Positions 36,353 through 48,988 of a stretch of 64,000 nt of DNA are shown here, one piece after another. Source of the stretch: Loxodes magnus (lineage: Eukaryota > Ciliophora > Karyorelictea > Loxodida > Loxodidae). Position 1 is the first letter of the stretch. Each line of letters opens with the position of its first letter. A program made the position numbers and the translations under genes. Below the pieces are notes generated by a model. The model saw only the letters and a list, made by a program, of their open reading frames with translations. It made no database searches and was not told the origin of the DNA. The stretch is taken from NCBI GenBank assembly GCA_946699065.1, contig CAMPDV010000057.1:62001-126000 (forward strand). Direction: 5' to 3'.

Positions 36353-38479
36353 TCAATTGAAGAATTGCTTGTAGTTATATATCAGCATATTTATAAGAGT
36401 TGAATTTTCTAGAAAATAGATATGTGCTAATCTGCCAATATAGCTGTCAAAAGATCTGAAATAAAAACTTACTTTTCTACTATGTTGAAATTGACGTCTA
36501 TCCTATAGAACTGCTATAGCTTACCTAATATATTTTTACTCATTTATTTGAAAATTTAATTGCTATATTGGAAAATTACTTTCTATCATTTAACATTTAC
36601 TAATCCAATTCCACTCTCACACTCTAATAAGGAGCGTATTTATCTTAATAAGAACTGGCAAAAGCTACGTTACAGAATCACTCTAGCCCTTCCATCTAGC
36701 TCAATTTGAATAGGAAGCATTCTTATAGATTTTTATTGTCACTCATGCTAATTTATTTTAGGCTAAGGCTATTTCTTCATTTTTTCAAAAATCATATGCC
36801 TATATCTACTAATTTATTCTAAGTGCATAAGTATCCTAAGTGTGGAGTACTTAAGCTCATATATGTGAACATTTTATTTTTGTAATCTTCTAAATAGGGA
36901 AGCGCTGCTCGTATTATTAAACCTCCCATACTATGACCAATAAATGATAATTTGCCCAATGAATTTCCGGGACATCATTCACTTATAAAGCTAACTACTT
37001 CTTAAGCTAGTCTTATACCCATATCATGAATATCATTTTAAGTGTCATTTTCATTAGAAGAGCTGCATAGCGTTAATGAATTACGGTAGATTAAACTTAT
37101 CATGTTTTTGAAATTTCGTAAGTCTTAGCTATTTCCTTAAAATCCATGAACTAACACGAACATATGTACTCCTTTATTAGGAAACTGTACTATTTCTTTA
37201 GGATAATCTTTCACAATGAACTATTCGAACATTATAGGATGAATGTTGGTTTCAGCGAAATAATTGATATTAATGCAAGGCAGTTTTCATAGCTAGTTAT
37301 AATACTCGCTTTTTCTTGTTGCAATCGCAACTTAATTATTCTCAATTCCATTATTTTCTCTATTAGCTTTATGAAATTTCTTAGAGGCTATACTCTCTTT
37401 AAAAATGCTTTCGCCACATTTCTCTATTACCTTCTTCTAAAATTCCTTTTCAAGATAAGTCATAATTTATAAGCTTGCTTCATTTAAAATTTCCTATAGC
37501 TTTTACCATATTTAAATTAGCAGTCCAGCGTTTTAGTTAATTTCCTAGAATATTAGTTTAGTAACTTTCACAGCACTTTAATTAGCTATGCTTTTGCCAA
37601 AGTTGTCTATCACTTTAATCTTCTTAATTTCGTTGATTTGGAATGTTTACTTCAACTACTAGTTTAAGCACTCGGAGTGTCAATATAATAAATCTTTGCT
37701 TATTTTGTTAAAATTAACGCTTAGAATTTTTACAAATTGAGAGTAGGTTTCTTGAATTCGCTGCTAGTCAACTTTTTTGGGTAAAAGGCCTAATTCATTT
37801 CCAAATAAAAATTTAGCTGCATTTTCTTTGCTTTACTTAGAAGTATTTTTGCCTACAGGTAAAGCTACATGAAACTTTTTACTGAACTTGTAGTTAAGTA
37901 AGGATGTGCTAATGATTCCATTACAGACTGAGAAGTAGTAGTCATCGAATAGAATTTAAAGATACTCGTTAATACAATAAAGCCCTTTATTAACACTCAA
38001 AATCTAGGTATTCACTGACTAAAACTACACTTTACTCTTGATTAGATGCAGATTCTCTTATCAGCTATCTGGTCCTCCTATTTCATCTAGATCGGAGAAA
38101 AGAAGTTCTACTTTAATGAAAAACTAAGTCTTTAGATAGTTAGAACCGACATCAACCTCAGTTCTAAAGAACCCAACATCTCCTAAATCCACTTCTTCCT
38201 CAGAAAACCTCACTATAAAAGCTCTGCTATAAAGAGTATAATCAATATCCTCAATATGCCCAGGAATTACATTATGAGAAAAAATTCCTAGATTATTATT
38301 TCTTTTCCTAGATGTAATTTGATAAGGACATGCAAATATTTTCTAAAGTAAATGCTTACTGTTTGGTTAATTTAGTGGTAGACTTGAATTCTAAAGCAAT
38401 ATAGTCCTTACTAGTACAAGTCTATATTTCTAAACTGCTCTAAGTTTATTATTATTTCTACTTCACTTTTGATTGACAT
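36353..38479 (-). CDS. FAM135-type putative serine esterase/lipase
   Basis: Probable exons are 38479-38360, 38342-36525, 36510-36473 and 36455-36353 (about 692 residues). The N-terminus (VEIIINLEQFRNIDLYQQG) matches the FAM135 N-terminal block. The C-terminal alpha/beta-hydrolase (DUF676) has VHGFQGNSQDLRNFK, FIGHSMGGLIIRAAL with nucleophile Ser511, then MSLSTPHLGYL and ASSYQDKYAPYQSVRVEL. The last exons give YRIDVNFNIVEKSFDSYIGRLAHIYFLEN, matching the DSLIGRAAHI end of FAM135A and thereby fixing the final frame. The first and last introns (17 nt) are firm. The middle one is not: a 14-nt intron (36511-36524) keeps the best length match, but 26- or 29-nt alternatives also restore frame. Substrate unknown; likely cytosolic. 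Several Trp residues are TGA. Its TGA stop lies only 70 bases from the convergent surface-protein gene. Confidence 0.88.
36456..36472 (-). other. 17-nt intron (last) in the FAM135-like gene
   Basis: GTAAGTTTTTATTTCAG on the minus strand. Splicing completes the Lys codon in NIVEKSFDSYIGR, a conserved C-terminal block. Confidence 0.85.
36511..36524 (-). other. Candidate 14-nt intron in the FAM135-like gene
   Basis: GTAAGCTATAGCAG on the minus strand. A shift of 2 modulo 3 is required here to reach the conserved C-terminal frame. This is the shortest option; overlapping GT..AG options of 26 or 29 nt also work. Confidence 0.45.
38343..38359 (-). other. 17-nt intron (first) in the FAM135-like gene
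   Basis: GTAAGCATTTACTTTAG on the minus strand, phase 0. It joins HQINQT to KIFACPYQITS. Confidence 0.85.
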
Positions 38480-39532
38480 TTTAGCCTATTTAATATCTGT
38501 CAAACTGACTCATCTAATTTGATATTAATACAGGTTCATTATATCGCTATTTCTTATTACTCTCTATTTATCCCTGCTAAACAGTTGATTTTAGAAAGTT
38601 ATTATAAAAGGATAGCAAAATAATAGTAAAGAAGCTTGAACTATAGAGATAAGGTATATATAGGAATAAGCTCTTATAAGAGAAAACTAATAAGAGAAGC
38701 TAAGTTAAGTTACTAACTATGAAAAAAGTAGCCAGAGCATCATAGGGAAAATAATTGCTAAATGGTTAACCTTTTAGCAAGTCTACTATGAATATAGTAA
38801 CATCATCTTTTCATATAGTTAGAATAAGATTCTACCAGGATTTTCAAGACATAAACTCAGTTATTTATAACATGAAATATAATACAATAAAGTTAAAAGA
38901 TGATAGCAATATAAAGTAAGGACTCAATCATATTATAAATAATAGATAACTTATTTTCAAATTGTTATAGATATGCATATAAGCTTTATCCTATTAAGCA
39001 TGAGTCAGCTGAACTATCTTTAAGAACAAATTATAGCAAATACTAATTAATAACCTGCTCTCTATTTTTATAAAATAACAATAAATATCACATTAAGCTC
39101 TACTATTTTTCACACTCACTACTATTATTTATCCTACTCTTTACTTTATGCACTTGATTCATCTTATTAGTTTCTATTAAATATTTAATTATATTCAATT
39201 TACTTTTCTAGATGGAAAAACTAATATTATTAGAGGGTCTTAACAAAGCTAAACTTTTTTAAGTGAAATATGAGGAATTATAGTTAACTCTAACATCAGA
39301 TGTACTTCTACGATCCCATAATTCATAATTTGATAATTTAACTTATGACTAACTGGGTAAGCAATCTATTAATCTATCTTATTAAATCATCAACCTTTAG
39401 GAAACATAAATAGAGAGCTCAAATATTTATTCATGGATTTGCTTTTTATAAATAGTAAGAGGTAGAAAGTTAAAGGGAATATAGAGTCTATTAGATATAA
39501 AAAATAGAAAAAATATATTAAAGTAAGTTAGA
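38480..39532. other. Intergenic, about 1.05 kb
   Basis: AT-rich. A 94-codon + strand ORF (38719-39003) is present but is within chance expectation when only TGA stops. Confidence 0.45.
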
Positions 39533-41005
39533 TCACTCAGCATAAGCATCGCAAAAATCATCGTATACTTCTTGCATTTCATCATATAGGTCATTCATAA
39601 CATCCATAGAATCTATCGTTAAAAAGGAACATTCATCAATATCAATATTACTTAAGCTCACATAAATATCTGCTGATTTCTTGTAAGAATAACTTATAAT
39701 TGCTTCTGCTGCCTCTTCGTAATCATCATCATAATATTAATCAATATATTCGTCAATTTCGTAGCAGTCTATGTTTGAAGTAGAATCAGCTACATCAATT
39801 TTATCTAATGCTTCTAAAACTTTATGTGCAAGCTTTTCTGCTACTTCCTTTGTTGATTTCATTTAGATTAAGTAATAATCATCGTCTTAGTCAAAGTCAT
39901 CATATTTTTCAGCCTCTACTTCTTTGTAGAGACTTTGCAATTCTGTAAAGAGTCGATTAAGCATGCTTTAAATAACAGGCGTAACAAAAGCTATCTCATC
40001 TAAATCTAGTTTTACCATTTGCATAAAAATCCAGTTTGTCCTACCTCTGTCCTCTGTAAAAATACTTTCTGCAACATCTTCGTAATCATCTTCCCAAATT
40101 TCTTCAATCAAGTCATCAGCTGCATAGAAAACGTCATTGCAGTTAGGATCAGTTTCTTAGATTAACTAAAATCCTTCAACTAATAAGTCGTTCAGCTTCT
40201 CAGCGGCATTATCTTCATAGTGATCATAAGCATCAGCATAAAGCATTCCTGAATCATCTTTAGCTTATATAAAGCTTTAATTTTCTACCTCATCTTCATC
40301 TTCTTCTTCCTCTGCCAAATCTGAATAGAAAATATCCATTCCATCTTTGAATCAATTCAGAATTAATCTATTTTTCTAAGTCAAGATATGGAATTCATCA
40401 ATATCCAAACTGATATATACATAGTAAATACTTCCACCTTTTTCTCCTCCATATCTTGCACAGTCTTCACCAGCATCTCCATAATCCTCGTTCCAATGAA
40501 GATCAATATAATGCTCTACTTCCTCAACTGCATCATTAGAAGTAATATTCATATCTAATAGCAGTAGTAATGCCTTTGTTACAAATCTTAGCAATGTTTC
40601 TTCTTCTTTGCGAATATTAGTTTCGCCTTCATTCTCTGTTAGTCTATTCTCGAAATATTAACTTGAGTAATAATCTTTTTTCTCTTCATCTTCAACTTCA
40701 GTTTTATCTATATCTTTAGAAGTGAATAAATCAGTTTAATTATCACCTTCTGAATCATATAGATATGAGTTTCTTTACTAATGCTAATATATTATATCAT
40801 ACTCATCCTTTTCATCATCTCCTTCATCTCTATCGTTTTCATAATCTTCTTCAGTTTAAGTTTAGGACTGCATAAATGAAAGCTTATCTATTTCTTATGA
40901 TTCCTAACCCTAAACCTTCTTTAGCTTATTTTACTCTTTAGATTTTAGACTTGAAGCTGAATAAGAAATAACGAGTAATACAAATGCAAGGCAAAGAGAT
41001 TTCAT
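39533..41005 (-). CDS. Secreted acidic protein with three copies of an unknown ~110-aa module
   Basis: A 490-residue intronless protein. It has a signal peptide (MKSLCLAFVLLVISYSASS), a Glu/Asp/Gln-rich linker (about 45-135) and three related modules, then ends ..CDAYAE before TGA. Each module has a helix (LLDMNITSNDAVEEVE; LLVEGFQLIQETDPN; VLEALDKIDVADSTSN), then an acidic core (YIDLHWNEDYGDAGE; LIEEIWEDDYEDVAE; YIDQYYDDDYEEAAE). A beta-like segment ending in LDIDE, LDLDE or IDIDE follows. No membrane helix after the signal. The very low pI suggests calcium binding in a secretory granule or trichocyst-like store (inference). No known family recognised. One Trp is TGA (LILNWFKDG). Repeat copies are well diverged, so duplication is old. 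Confidence 0.8.
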
Positions 41006-41436
41006 CCTTTTATAAAACGAGTATCACAGTATGTCTTCAAAAGTAAATAGTTGTTACTTTAACTATTTTTTAAACCGTTAGAAAAACGAAATTAAATAGC
41101 TTATTGTTTAATACCAATTCAACTCTTATTAGTCTATCTTACACTCTGCTTAAGTACTGTTGTAGTTTACCTTTCTATATCTCTTTAAATCTATTTCTTC
41201 TATTAATGTGTTTAAGCTCCTACTATATAAAGCATGCTGTCATATTTAGATTTTTCTAGTTATTGACTAAGCAATTTGCTCCTAAAGTAAGATATAGTAA
41301 AACTTATTCCTTTAAAAATTAGATATTAGCTAGAGGTTATGGCTAGATTTCTAGATCTGTATATAAAGAGGTTATTTATAATTAAGAGACAGAGGTATAT
41401 TTGACTAATATTATCATATTAGTTATAAATAAGCTA
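41006..41436. other. Intergenic, 431 bases (divergent promoters)
   Basis: Between the divergent acidic-protein and LITAF genes. AT-rich, no named element. Confidence 0.5.
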
Positions 41437-41908
41437 ATGGATAAAAAATACATCAAGTTAGAAGAGTCACAACCTAGTAAAAATTAAGATAGTCTAATTT
41501 AATAGTAAGCTATGCTTTAAAATGAAACACTCAAGTCTGTGATTTCTGATAACTCTGATTTTTCTACTTATTTTAAAGAAAGTAGACTTTAGTAGCAGGT
41601 TGACAAGAGTATTGCTAAATAATACAGGCAAATTCCAAACTAGGGATTTAATTATAAAGCTCCGTATTTATTTTACTTTATACAGAAGAGTTTCATACTT
41701 AACGTAGTGTCCTAATTGCTAATTTGATATTTAGACCAAGCCTCATTACGAAAATGGCTGTTGTAATTGGATGGGGTTTTCTTTCTGTTGTATAGCTGGA
41801 TTATGATTTGGCTGCTGCTTAATTCCTTTTTGTGTAGAATGCTGCAAAGATGTAAATCATTATTGTCCTCAGTGCGAAGCTTTCATAGGGAAAAATGGGA
41901 AGTTATGA
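41437..41908 (+). CDS. LITAF-domain zinc protein of endosomal membranes
   Basis: Exons 41437-41663 and 41686-41908 encode 149 residues. The first half is a Gln/Ser-rich cytosolic tail. The LITAF domain fills the second half: [17 protein letters not shown], a hydrophobic Cys-rich membrane-inserting segment ([20 protein letters not shown]) and [17 protein letters not shown]. The two CxxC knuckles bind zinc. LITAF proteins sit on late endosomes and lysosomes on the cytosolic face. The 22-nt intron is required because the ATG frame and the domain frame differ by one. Trp in GLWFG is TGA, 36 codons before the TGA stop. The end (GKNGKL) matches the usual domain end. Confidence 0.92.
41664..41685 (+). 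other. 22-nt intron in the LITAF gene
   Basis: Starts GTATTTATT and ends TATACAG, interrupting a codon after its second base. It is the only GTAT-type donor in the set and restores the LITAF frame. Confidence 0.8.
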
Positions 41909-42133
41909 AAGATGCGGTAATAGTATAAGTTTATTTTTATTCTTCAGTTATCTTCTTATACCTCTAATAAGATATCCCTATATTAGAAGTCATTCTATAT
42001 AATCCTATAATCTTATTAAACCTTAAGTTGATAACCATATATACAATATAAATATGATAGCTGCTTTATTAGATATTGCAGATATGAAAGTAACAAATAT
42101 TATTGGATAAATTAATTTAATTCCATTTTATTC

Positions 42134-45100
42134 TCATGAAAACTACCAAGTCTTAGGAACATAAAATAGCTCTGGATTACTTTTTTGCTTGTCATCAAAC
42201 AAAGTTTTGCGCAAACAACTTTTCAGAGTTTCTTAGTTTCGTAAATACATGTCTTTTAAAGGATTGCTGCTGTTATAGATTCTTTCGAGTGGTGGGCTTA
42301 TTGCTTGATAAGTTTTGAGATTTTAATCTATTTCTTTCTTAGCTAATCGATTTCTATAAGCATGATAACTTACCTAGCTGTCTATTAACTTGATTTAGAT
42401 CTAAAAACATTAGTTTAGCCACTAAATAAGTTTTCTCTTGCGGTTTGACAACTGTTTATAGTGCTTGAGCACATTTATTAAATTTTACCCTTAAATCAAT
42501 ACCATTTTTCAGCTTATGCTCCTATTGTTGTTCCTCTGCTTTTATTAAATTTGCCTTTCATTATTTTATTTCTCCACTACTAGTTATTATAAACAAATTG
42601 TTCAGGCATATTGAGTTAGGTCTTTTCATTTTAAGCATTTCAATCTGCTATCTACTTCTATTCTTTATTTTCTTTGTCTTTAGCAGTCTCACTTGCAAAA
42701 CGAAACTAATGTGATTTTAATAAAAGCATCTACTTCTGCTTTATTTCATCCATTATTCTCATTTTAGGAGTTTGAGTTTTTTAAAGTTAGGTGATGAATT
42801 TTAAAATCTGCGATTACTATCTTTTTGTTCTATTTTCTGCAATAATCTTACTAATGCTTCTATTAGGAACTATTTCCTCTAATAAGTTATTTAATCCTAA
42901 TAAATTAGATGTTCTAGCTTGCCATTTTTAAGATATTTTCTATTAATCTGGTGATTCATGATTTCTGGATCTTTTTGGAGAATTTTGATCGCTTAGATTG
43001 TAACTTAACTCATTCTAGGTCTCAAACTTTCAGTTAGTATTCTACATTTTATTAGAATCAGGAGTTTGCTGCGCATTCTAAAACTATTGAGATCAGAATC
43101 TTTCCATTTGAATTCTTTTTTAAGTAAAAGCTTTCTGGTTTGTTTACTTATGCGAGGGATTTTAGTCTGCGCTTTTCTTATAAAAGCATTTAATTTTATT
43201 TTTTAAATCCTAGATTTGCTTTTCCTTTCTAGAACTTGCTTTCCGAGAACTAAGTAACAGCTACTTTTTATTGTTCTATTTTTGCTTGACAGTTTACATA
43301 TATTCTTCTTATATCTTCTGCTGATTGAATGGAACAAAAGGTTCTTAACTTTCAAGGGCTAGCTTAAGTACCTTTTCATCCATGGAAAATACTATTTATT
43401 TTTAACTTTCATTTCCCAGAATTAAAACGCTTGACACTCTTTATCCCATATAAAACACTTGCAATGGCTAACTTGCATCTACATTTCAAATCACTATATA
43501 TCCAATCTTATCTACACTAACGGCCTAGCGACTTGAAGTTTCCATTCCATCAACAGCAGTGATTTCAGTCAAATGATACTCCATTAGCTTGAAAGAAACA
43601 TGCGAGTCAATATCTGGATGGATGTAATAGCTTTGTATCATTCCAGATTCAAATCCAAGTATTAAAGAATCGCTTCCACATAATGAAGCACAAGTAACAT
43701 CATCCCAAACAGCTTTGAAAGTTCTTGGATATCATTCTCAAGACTCATCTGTTTTTAAAAGTTTAATGATTCCATCTTTTCCTACCACGACAACATTATT
43801 AGATTTTTCATTATATTACACATATATAATGAAATCATTGGAAACCATCTTTTTCACTATGCTAAAGTTATCTCGATACGAATCTCGCTTACAAATTATC
43901 AAGCTTCCATTTTCTGTACCTAGAATTACATAAAAGCCTCTAGATTTTACATGCTTAGGTTCCTGATCTATGTTCTATAAGTCTTTTTCTTCATAAATAT
44001 ATGGTTGTTACGGATTTCGATTCTAATTTTCAGGTAAAGGAACTATGGTACTAGAATAAACTCTGTTCTTATGTATCCTTACACTGGGACTAATTTCTCC
44101 ATCTTGCATATATATTAAATGAACTAGCCCATTCCTGCTTACGAACAGCATACTCCTTTCGTATAAAAAAATATCAGAGTACTTAACGTGGAATTTTTGA
44201 TCAGGTTCTTCACTATCAATTAGAACCTTCGAAGAATTTTTGAAGTTAGAGATCATCTGCTCTTAGAAAGCATCATAGATTACTATATTTTACCGCTAGT
44301 TTTTAGAGAGAAAAGATGTACTAAACTAGTCATTTTAAAAGTACTTAGGATAGTTAGCTGTATAGTAAATCTTCTTCAAGTTTTGTATGTTTTCGTTATT
44401 GTTTTTCATTATAACTTGAGCTTTAGAATGAATGTTTAAGGACTTGAGATCTCCTAGTTGCAAAATATATAGCCTTTTTAAACCATCATATCCCTAGTCA
44501 ACGAAATACTGGTTGCTGTATTTATAGATTTGACTGTAGTAAATTATTTGCTTCAAAACTTCTTTCATATTAGAAGGGCTCATTTCAAGTGAAAGTTGGT
44601 ACTATAACTGAAGGTAATTCTTTTCATAATAGTTGTTCTGATCCTTAATAATGTTCTCCTACTACTTAAGTTTAGAAAGATAGTTATTGCTAATATCACC
44701 TTAATCTTCGTTAAATTAGTCCATTATAATCTACTAAGTGACTGAAAAATTAAAAACACTTCCTTCATTATCAATAAGGAACATTCCTGCTTGTAAGTCA
44801 TTATTTTCGATGAAAATCTTTAAAATGTGCTTTTACTTAAACTCCCCAAGGACTGAATTTCTCTATAGAAGAATAGAGCCAAATCTTTACTTCTCGTTCA
44901 TTTGACTCATAGACTAGACCATGTTAATTAGGTTTTTACTTTTAATTTATTGCTTCTTAGCGATATTTCACTAGATTAAGTTATGATGCTAATTCACGTA
45001 AAACAAGTATTGCTTATGAATGCACATAGCGGTTATCACTATATGCTCATGAAGGGGAATTTGCCCTACTATTTCTATTTTTTCATCTATTCTAGCAGTT

Positions 45101-45873
45101 CTATCTCTGTCCTTTATTTTTCATATTACTAGCTCGTAAGTATAGAGAGTAGTCGCATTTGGTGGCTCAGGGACAGCTGCAAGGTATTAATATTTTTTGC
45201 TATTATTACCCTCAAAAAACATGAAGTTGGTACTAAATTAAGAGTTAGGGTGTGGTAGGGGTTTTTTAAAGGTGACTTTCACATCAAAATCTCCATCATA
45301 CTTTCTTCTTTTTCTCTTCTTCTTGCTTATATCCTCAATGGGTAAATCGTAAGTAAAGCTCTGTATTTTAAAATCCTCTGTAAGCATATAAATAGAGTCT
45401 AATTTTTCCAGTAGCTAAAACTATCTAATTGAGCTTATTTCATATGATATTTCATTTGAAACCTACAAAAACTCATTGAAGAACAAAAATTTATGCCTTT
45501 TGATCAGAACTACCCATAAGTTAAAACTAACTATACAGTGAATTCACTAAACTCCATCTTTCTAAAACTTAACAAATTCGTCTTCCTTTTTCCTTTCAGT
45601 TATTTAGTTTTCATCCTATCTAATCAGAATTTCAAGACTAACAGACTTAATTTCCTTATTCTACTATAAGCTATAAAGGTGTAAACCATAATTATCACAA
45701 TAGAATATTTACCTTATGATAGGATTATAAGCGCAACTGAAGATTTTGGTTTACTTTAAATCCTTATTTATATCTTAGAAAGATAGTCTCTTATATTTAT
45801 TTTCAAGCTTCATCTGTACATTCTAGGTAAACTAGCTCCATTTAGTTTCTTAGTCTTCTGATTATTCTTACAT
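42134..45873 (-). CDS. Large WD40-like beta-propeller protein
   Basis: Exons 45873-42374 and 42353-42134 encode 1239 residues. The first two thirds read as degenerate WD40/propeller strands: FSCAYNPIIRQIFYC, YLFYVNQHHNLIQWNIA, GFYVILGTENGSLIICKR, VVVVGKDGIIKLLK, DSLILGFESGMIQSYYI and AVSVDKIGYIVIWNV. The last third is basic and Gln/Ser/Lys-rich with short helices, no recognisable domain. The 20-nt intron near the end splits an Arg codon (TAR-NRLAKK) and is needed for frame. Many Trp residues are TGA. Two-propeller proteins of this size in ciliates are often cilium or vesicle-trafficking components, but I cannot name the family. The gene begins 3.1 kb from its neighbour, the largest gap here. 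Confidence 0.75.
42354..42373 (-). other. 20-nt intron in the beta-propeller gene
   Basis: Minus strand, begins GTAAGTTATC and ends TTATAG. Interrupts a codon after its second base; both exons are in one frame only after removal. Confidence 0.82.
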
Positions 45874-48800
45874 TTTTAATTTAAGGTTACTAAATTTCCC
45901 TTTAGAAAAGGAGAAAAAGCTAGCTTTCTTATTAATGTTTAAATCCTCTTTTACTAAAGAAGCTAGTTCTCTTATATTTACTATTTATGTTATGCAGTAA
46001 GTCCTCAAACTTACCTTAGGGTTACTTAAAGTATTGCTGCCTTATTTTCTGCAGTAAAGTTTAGAGTGAAAAAAGATAGTTAAAGGTATATTTTCCCTTT
46101 ACTTATAACTAGTAATAACAATCCTTGCATAGCTCCTTAAGGCTTTAATTATCTAGCTAGCATTATATACATCCATACTAATAAAAATCTATAATAAGGA
46201 CTGTTTTTGGAGTATTACAAGTGTGAAGTTTAAAGTAACAACTATTATAAAGGACTTAAATAATCATATTGAAGGCATTCCAGTTATCAATTTAAAAGTC
46301 TTTCACTTTAACATTTAAATCCCAACTAACTTATAAAGTAGCTAGAAATAATATAGGTAGTATGATAGAAGCAGAGATACAATAAGAGAGTTATATAAGC
46401 TATTTTATGTGTCTGGGGAGTTTTCTTTAGTTATGTTTACTTATGTCTCTAAAATATCTTTATTATATACTTTAGCAGACTGCTTTTATATTCATACAGC
46501 TACTTAGATAGATAGTAAATGGATATTATAAAAAATCTAATTACTTTTAACTTCACTGTATATGATATGGTTGATCCTTGTGACTAAGAAAATAGTAACG
46601 GGATAAACTAAGATAGAGCTATGATTTTTTTAAGTAAAGCAGGAAAATTTAGTCATATTAAGTTACTTTTAATATCTCTTATGTTAGAGGCATTCGCTTA
46701 ATTTAAGCATTTGAATGCTATTTATTCTAACTATGGTATTTAATAAACTAAAGCAGTAGTTCAATTTTTCAATAGCCTACTAGACAACTAATATTGAATA
46801 TTGATTCTAAAATTGGCAGGAAAAATAAGTGACTAAATAAACTAAAAATTAATAAACTCAGAACTATGAAAATGAAAGGCTAACTGATTAATATCAACTA
46901 TAATTTATAGCTATCCATCATATAATATATCTGGTGCTATTATTTTCAAGTCTCTAAGAAAGCTTAACAATCTAAAGTTATTTTAATATAGTACTGCTAT
47001 AGGTAGCAAATATCAGCATTTAGTATATCTAAGCTATTAAATACAGTCCAAGTATAACTACTATCTATTGTCCTTATTTATAAAGCTAATTTTGATTATC
47101 ATTTTTATTGATGGTACTACAGTCTATTTTGACTTTCGTATTTAAGATCGCATTAGATGATATCCCGCTTTTTATCTCTTCATTATTAAAAAAGTTATAG
47201 CTTTCTTATATCAAACTATTTTAGACTTAATAACCGTTTGCTCATACTAAGCTTAAATAATTTAGAATTTAGCTATTTCAATTCTGTATATATAGGAAAT
47301 AGGCTTTTCTTCAGAGTTATATTAGCCAGTATGAAGTTTGTAGTTAATAGGAGGTATTAATATTTACCTTAAGATTCGTATAATTATAGTAGCTTTCTAA
47401 TAACTGTCAGGATTATATATATTAAATGATACCTAACTAATATAGGCTATTCTATCTTACTATTCAATACTTTAAATCTAGCAAGCAGCAGTTTTCGCAT
47501 ATCTATTTCTCTTATAGCTTGCCTTTTAAATAGTTAGCCTTATTTAAATGACATCTAATTGGATTTTATACAATAAAGTATATTAATCTAGTAGATAATT
47601 ATAGAGATACGCTTCAGTTAGAATATAATCATCTATTGCTTAATCCATAAGAATGGAGTCTATATTCTAACTTAGAACTAGAAGATATCTAAACTGCTTC
47701 TGCATTTCAATACTTTTCTCTACTGAAATAATATCTAAGAGCAGAACTAGAACTCTGAACTTCTTAATTGATTAGGAGGTTTAGAATTCTTAATTTTCCA
47801 CTTAATAAATCTTTAATAAGCTTGACATGCTAGTATGATTAAAGTCAAATAACTAAGAAAAATTGGAATAGAGAATGAAAGAGGGGAGAGTGGTATAACA
47901 GAGAATAGATGATTTAATATTATATAAATACTAATTCAGAAGATTAGAAATAGTATTAAATATTACCATTTGAAACTAATTTAAAAGTCTTCTTATATAA
48001 TGCATATGGCTAAGCAGAGTGAAAGTATAAATTCTTGCTTTAGTTTTAATAAAATGTTAAGAGATATTTTTACCTAAGTAAACAGTAATGGTGATATAAT
48101 GCTAAGAGTGCTTTAAGAACATTAGTTATAAAATAGGTACTATTTTGATAAAAAATTAATTAGCAAGTTAAATTGTGAATGGAGGCTAAAAATAATTAAT
48201 TGAGCTTTTAAAATAGTTCTTTAGGGCAAAGAGCAAATATAGTTTTAAGTAGTTCTGCAGTAGTAGAAGAATAAAATATATCTAAGTAGCTTAACAAAAT
48301 AGTAATGTTAAGCAAGGATAAATTTCAATGGGAATGAAGATAGTAAATTAAAGGCTTATCAAAGCGTATCTATGTACTTGTAATATATTAAATATAGATT
48401 TTTTATTTTTAAGCTAAGTCACTTTATCTCTTTAAATAAAGGCTTTCAAAAAACATTCTGTTTTAAAAGTTTCAGCAAAGCTTATTTTTTATTGTTAATG
48501 AAGCTTTATTCTAAAATGAGAACTTTGATTAACAAGACAGAAACCATTGGAGTAAAATAAAGACAGGAAACTAGATTTGATAATTACTAGAAATAAAATA
48601 AATGAAGGGTAGAGTCTAAAGTATCTCTTTGCATTATTAGTAAATTTTGTAATTTTTAATCAAAGCCAATTTTAAATGAACTTTGAATACTAATTTAAAT
48701 ATTTTTTGTAGTTAATGTAATGATAAGAAATACCTTTATGCTTTCACTGTCTTTTTGTTGCATTTAAAACTAGCTCTGATACTTGATTACCAAGTAACTT

Positions 48801-48988
48801 GTTTTGAGAATATTGAATTACTGAGTTTTATAATATTGGCTTAAAGTTTCTTTCTCAGATATAATTTTTCAATGAAGATGAGTAGTAATAAGAAATGAAC
48901 TTAAAGAGCAATGATTTATTAAACTAGAGAGAAGTGAAATTAACTATTTATTAAGAGTTTATAATTTTAACTCTTAAAGTCAAGAGTG
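45874..48988. other. Intergenic, about 3.1 kb
   Basis: The largest gap in the window. AT-rich throughout, with no stretch showing the Glu/Lys/Asp codon texture of the real genes on either strand. No repeat, RNA gene or transposon terminus recognised. It must include the promoter of the beta-propeller gene. Confidence 0.5.

Noticed and set aside
38719-39003. 94-codon + strand ORF (starts MKKVARASQGK)
   Set aside because: With only TGA as stop, ORFs this long are expected by chance; the second half is Ile/Leu/Asn-rich like intergenic DNA.
48420-48988. Extension of the BLTP2-like gene past a TAA near 48967
   Set aside because: A first reading miscounted a run of nine A residues at about 49100; the corrected frame ends at TGA 48989-48991.
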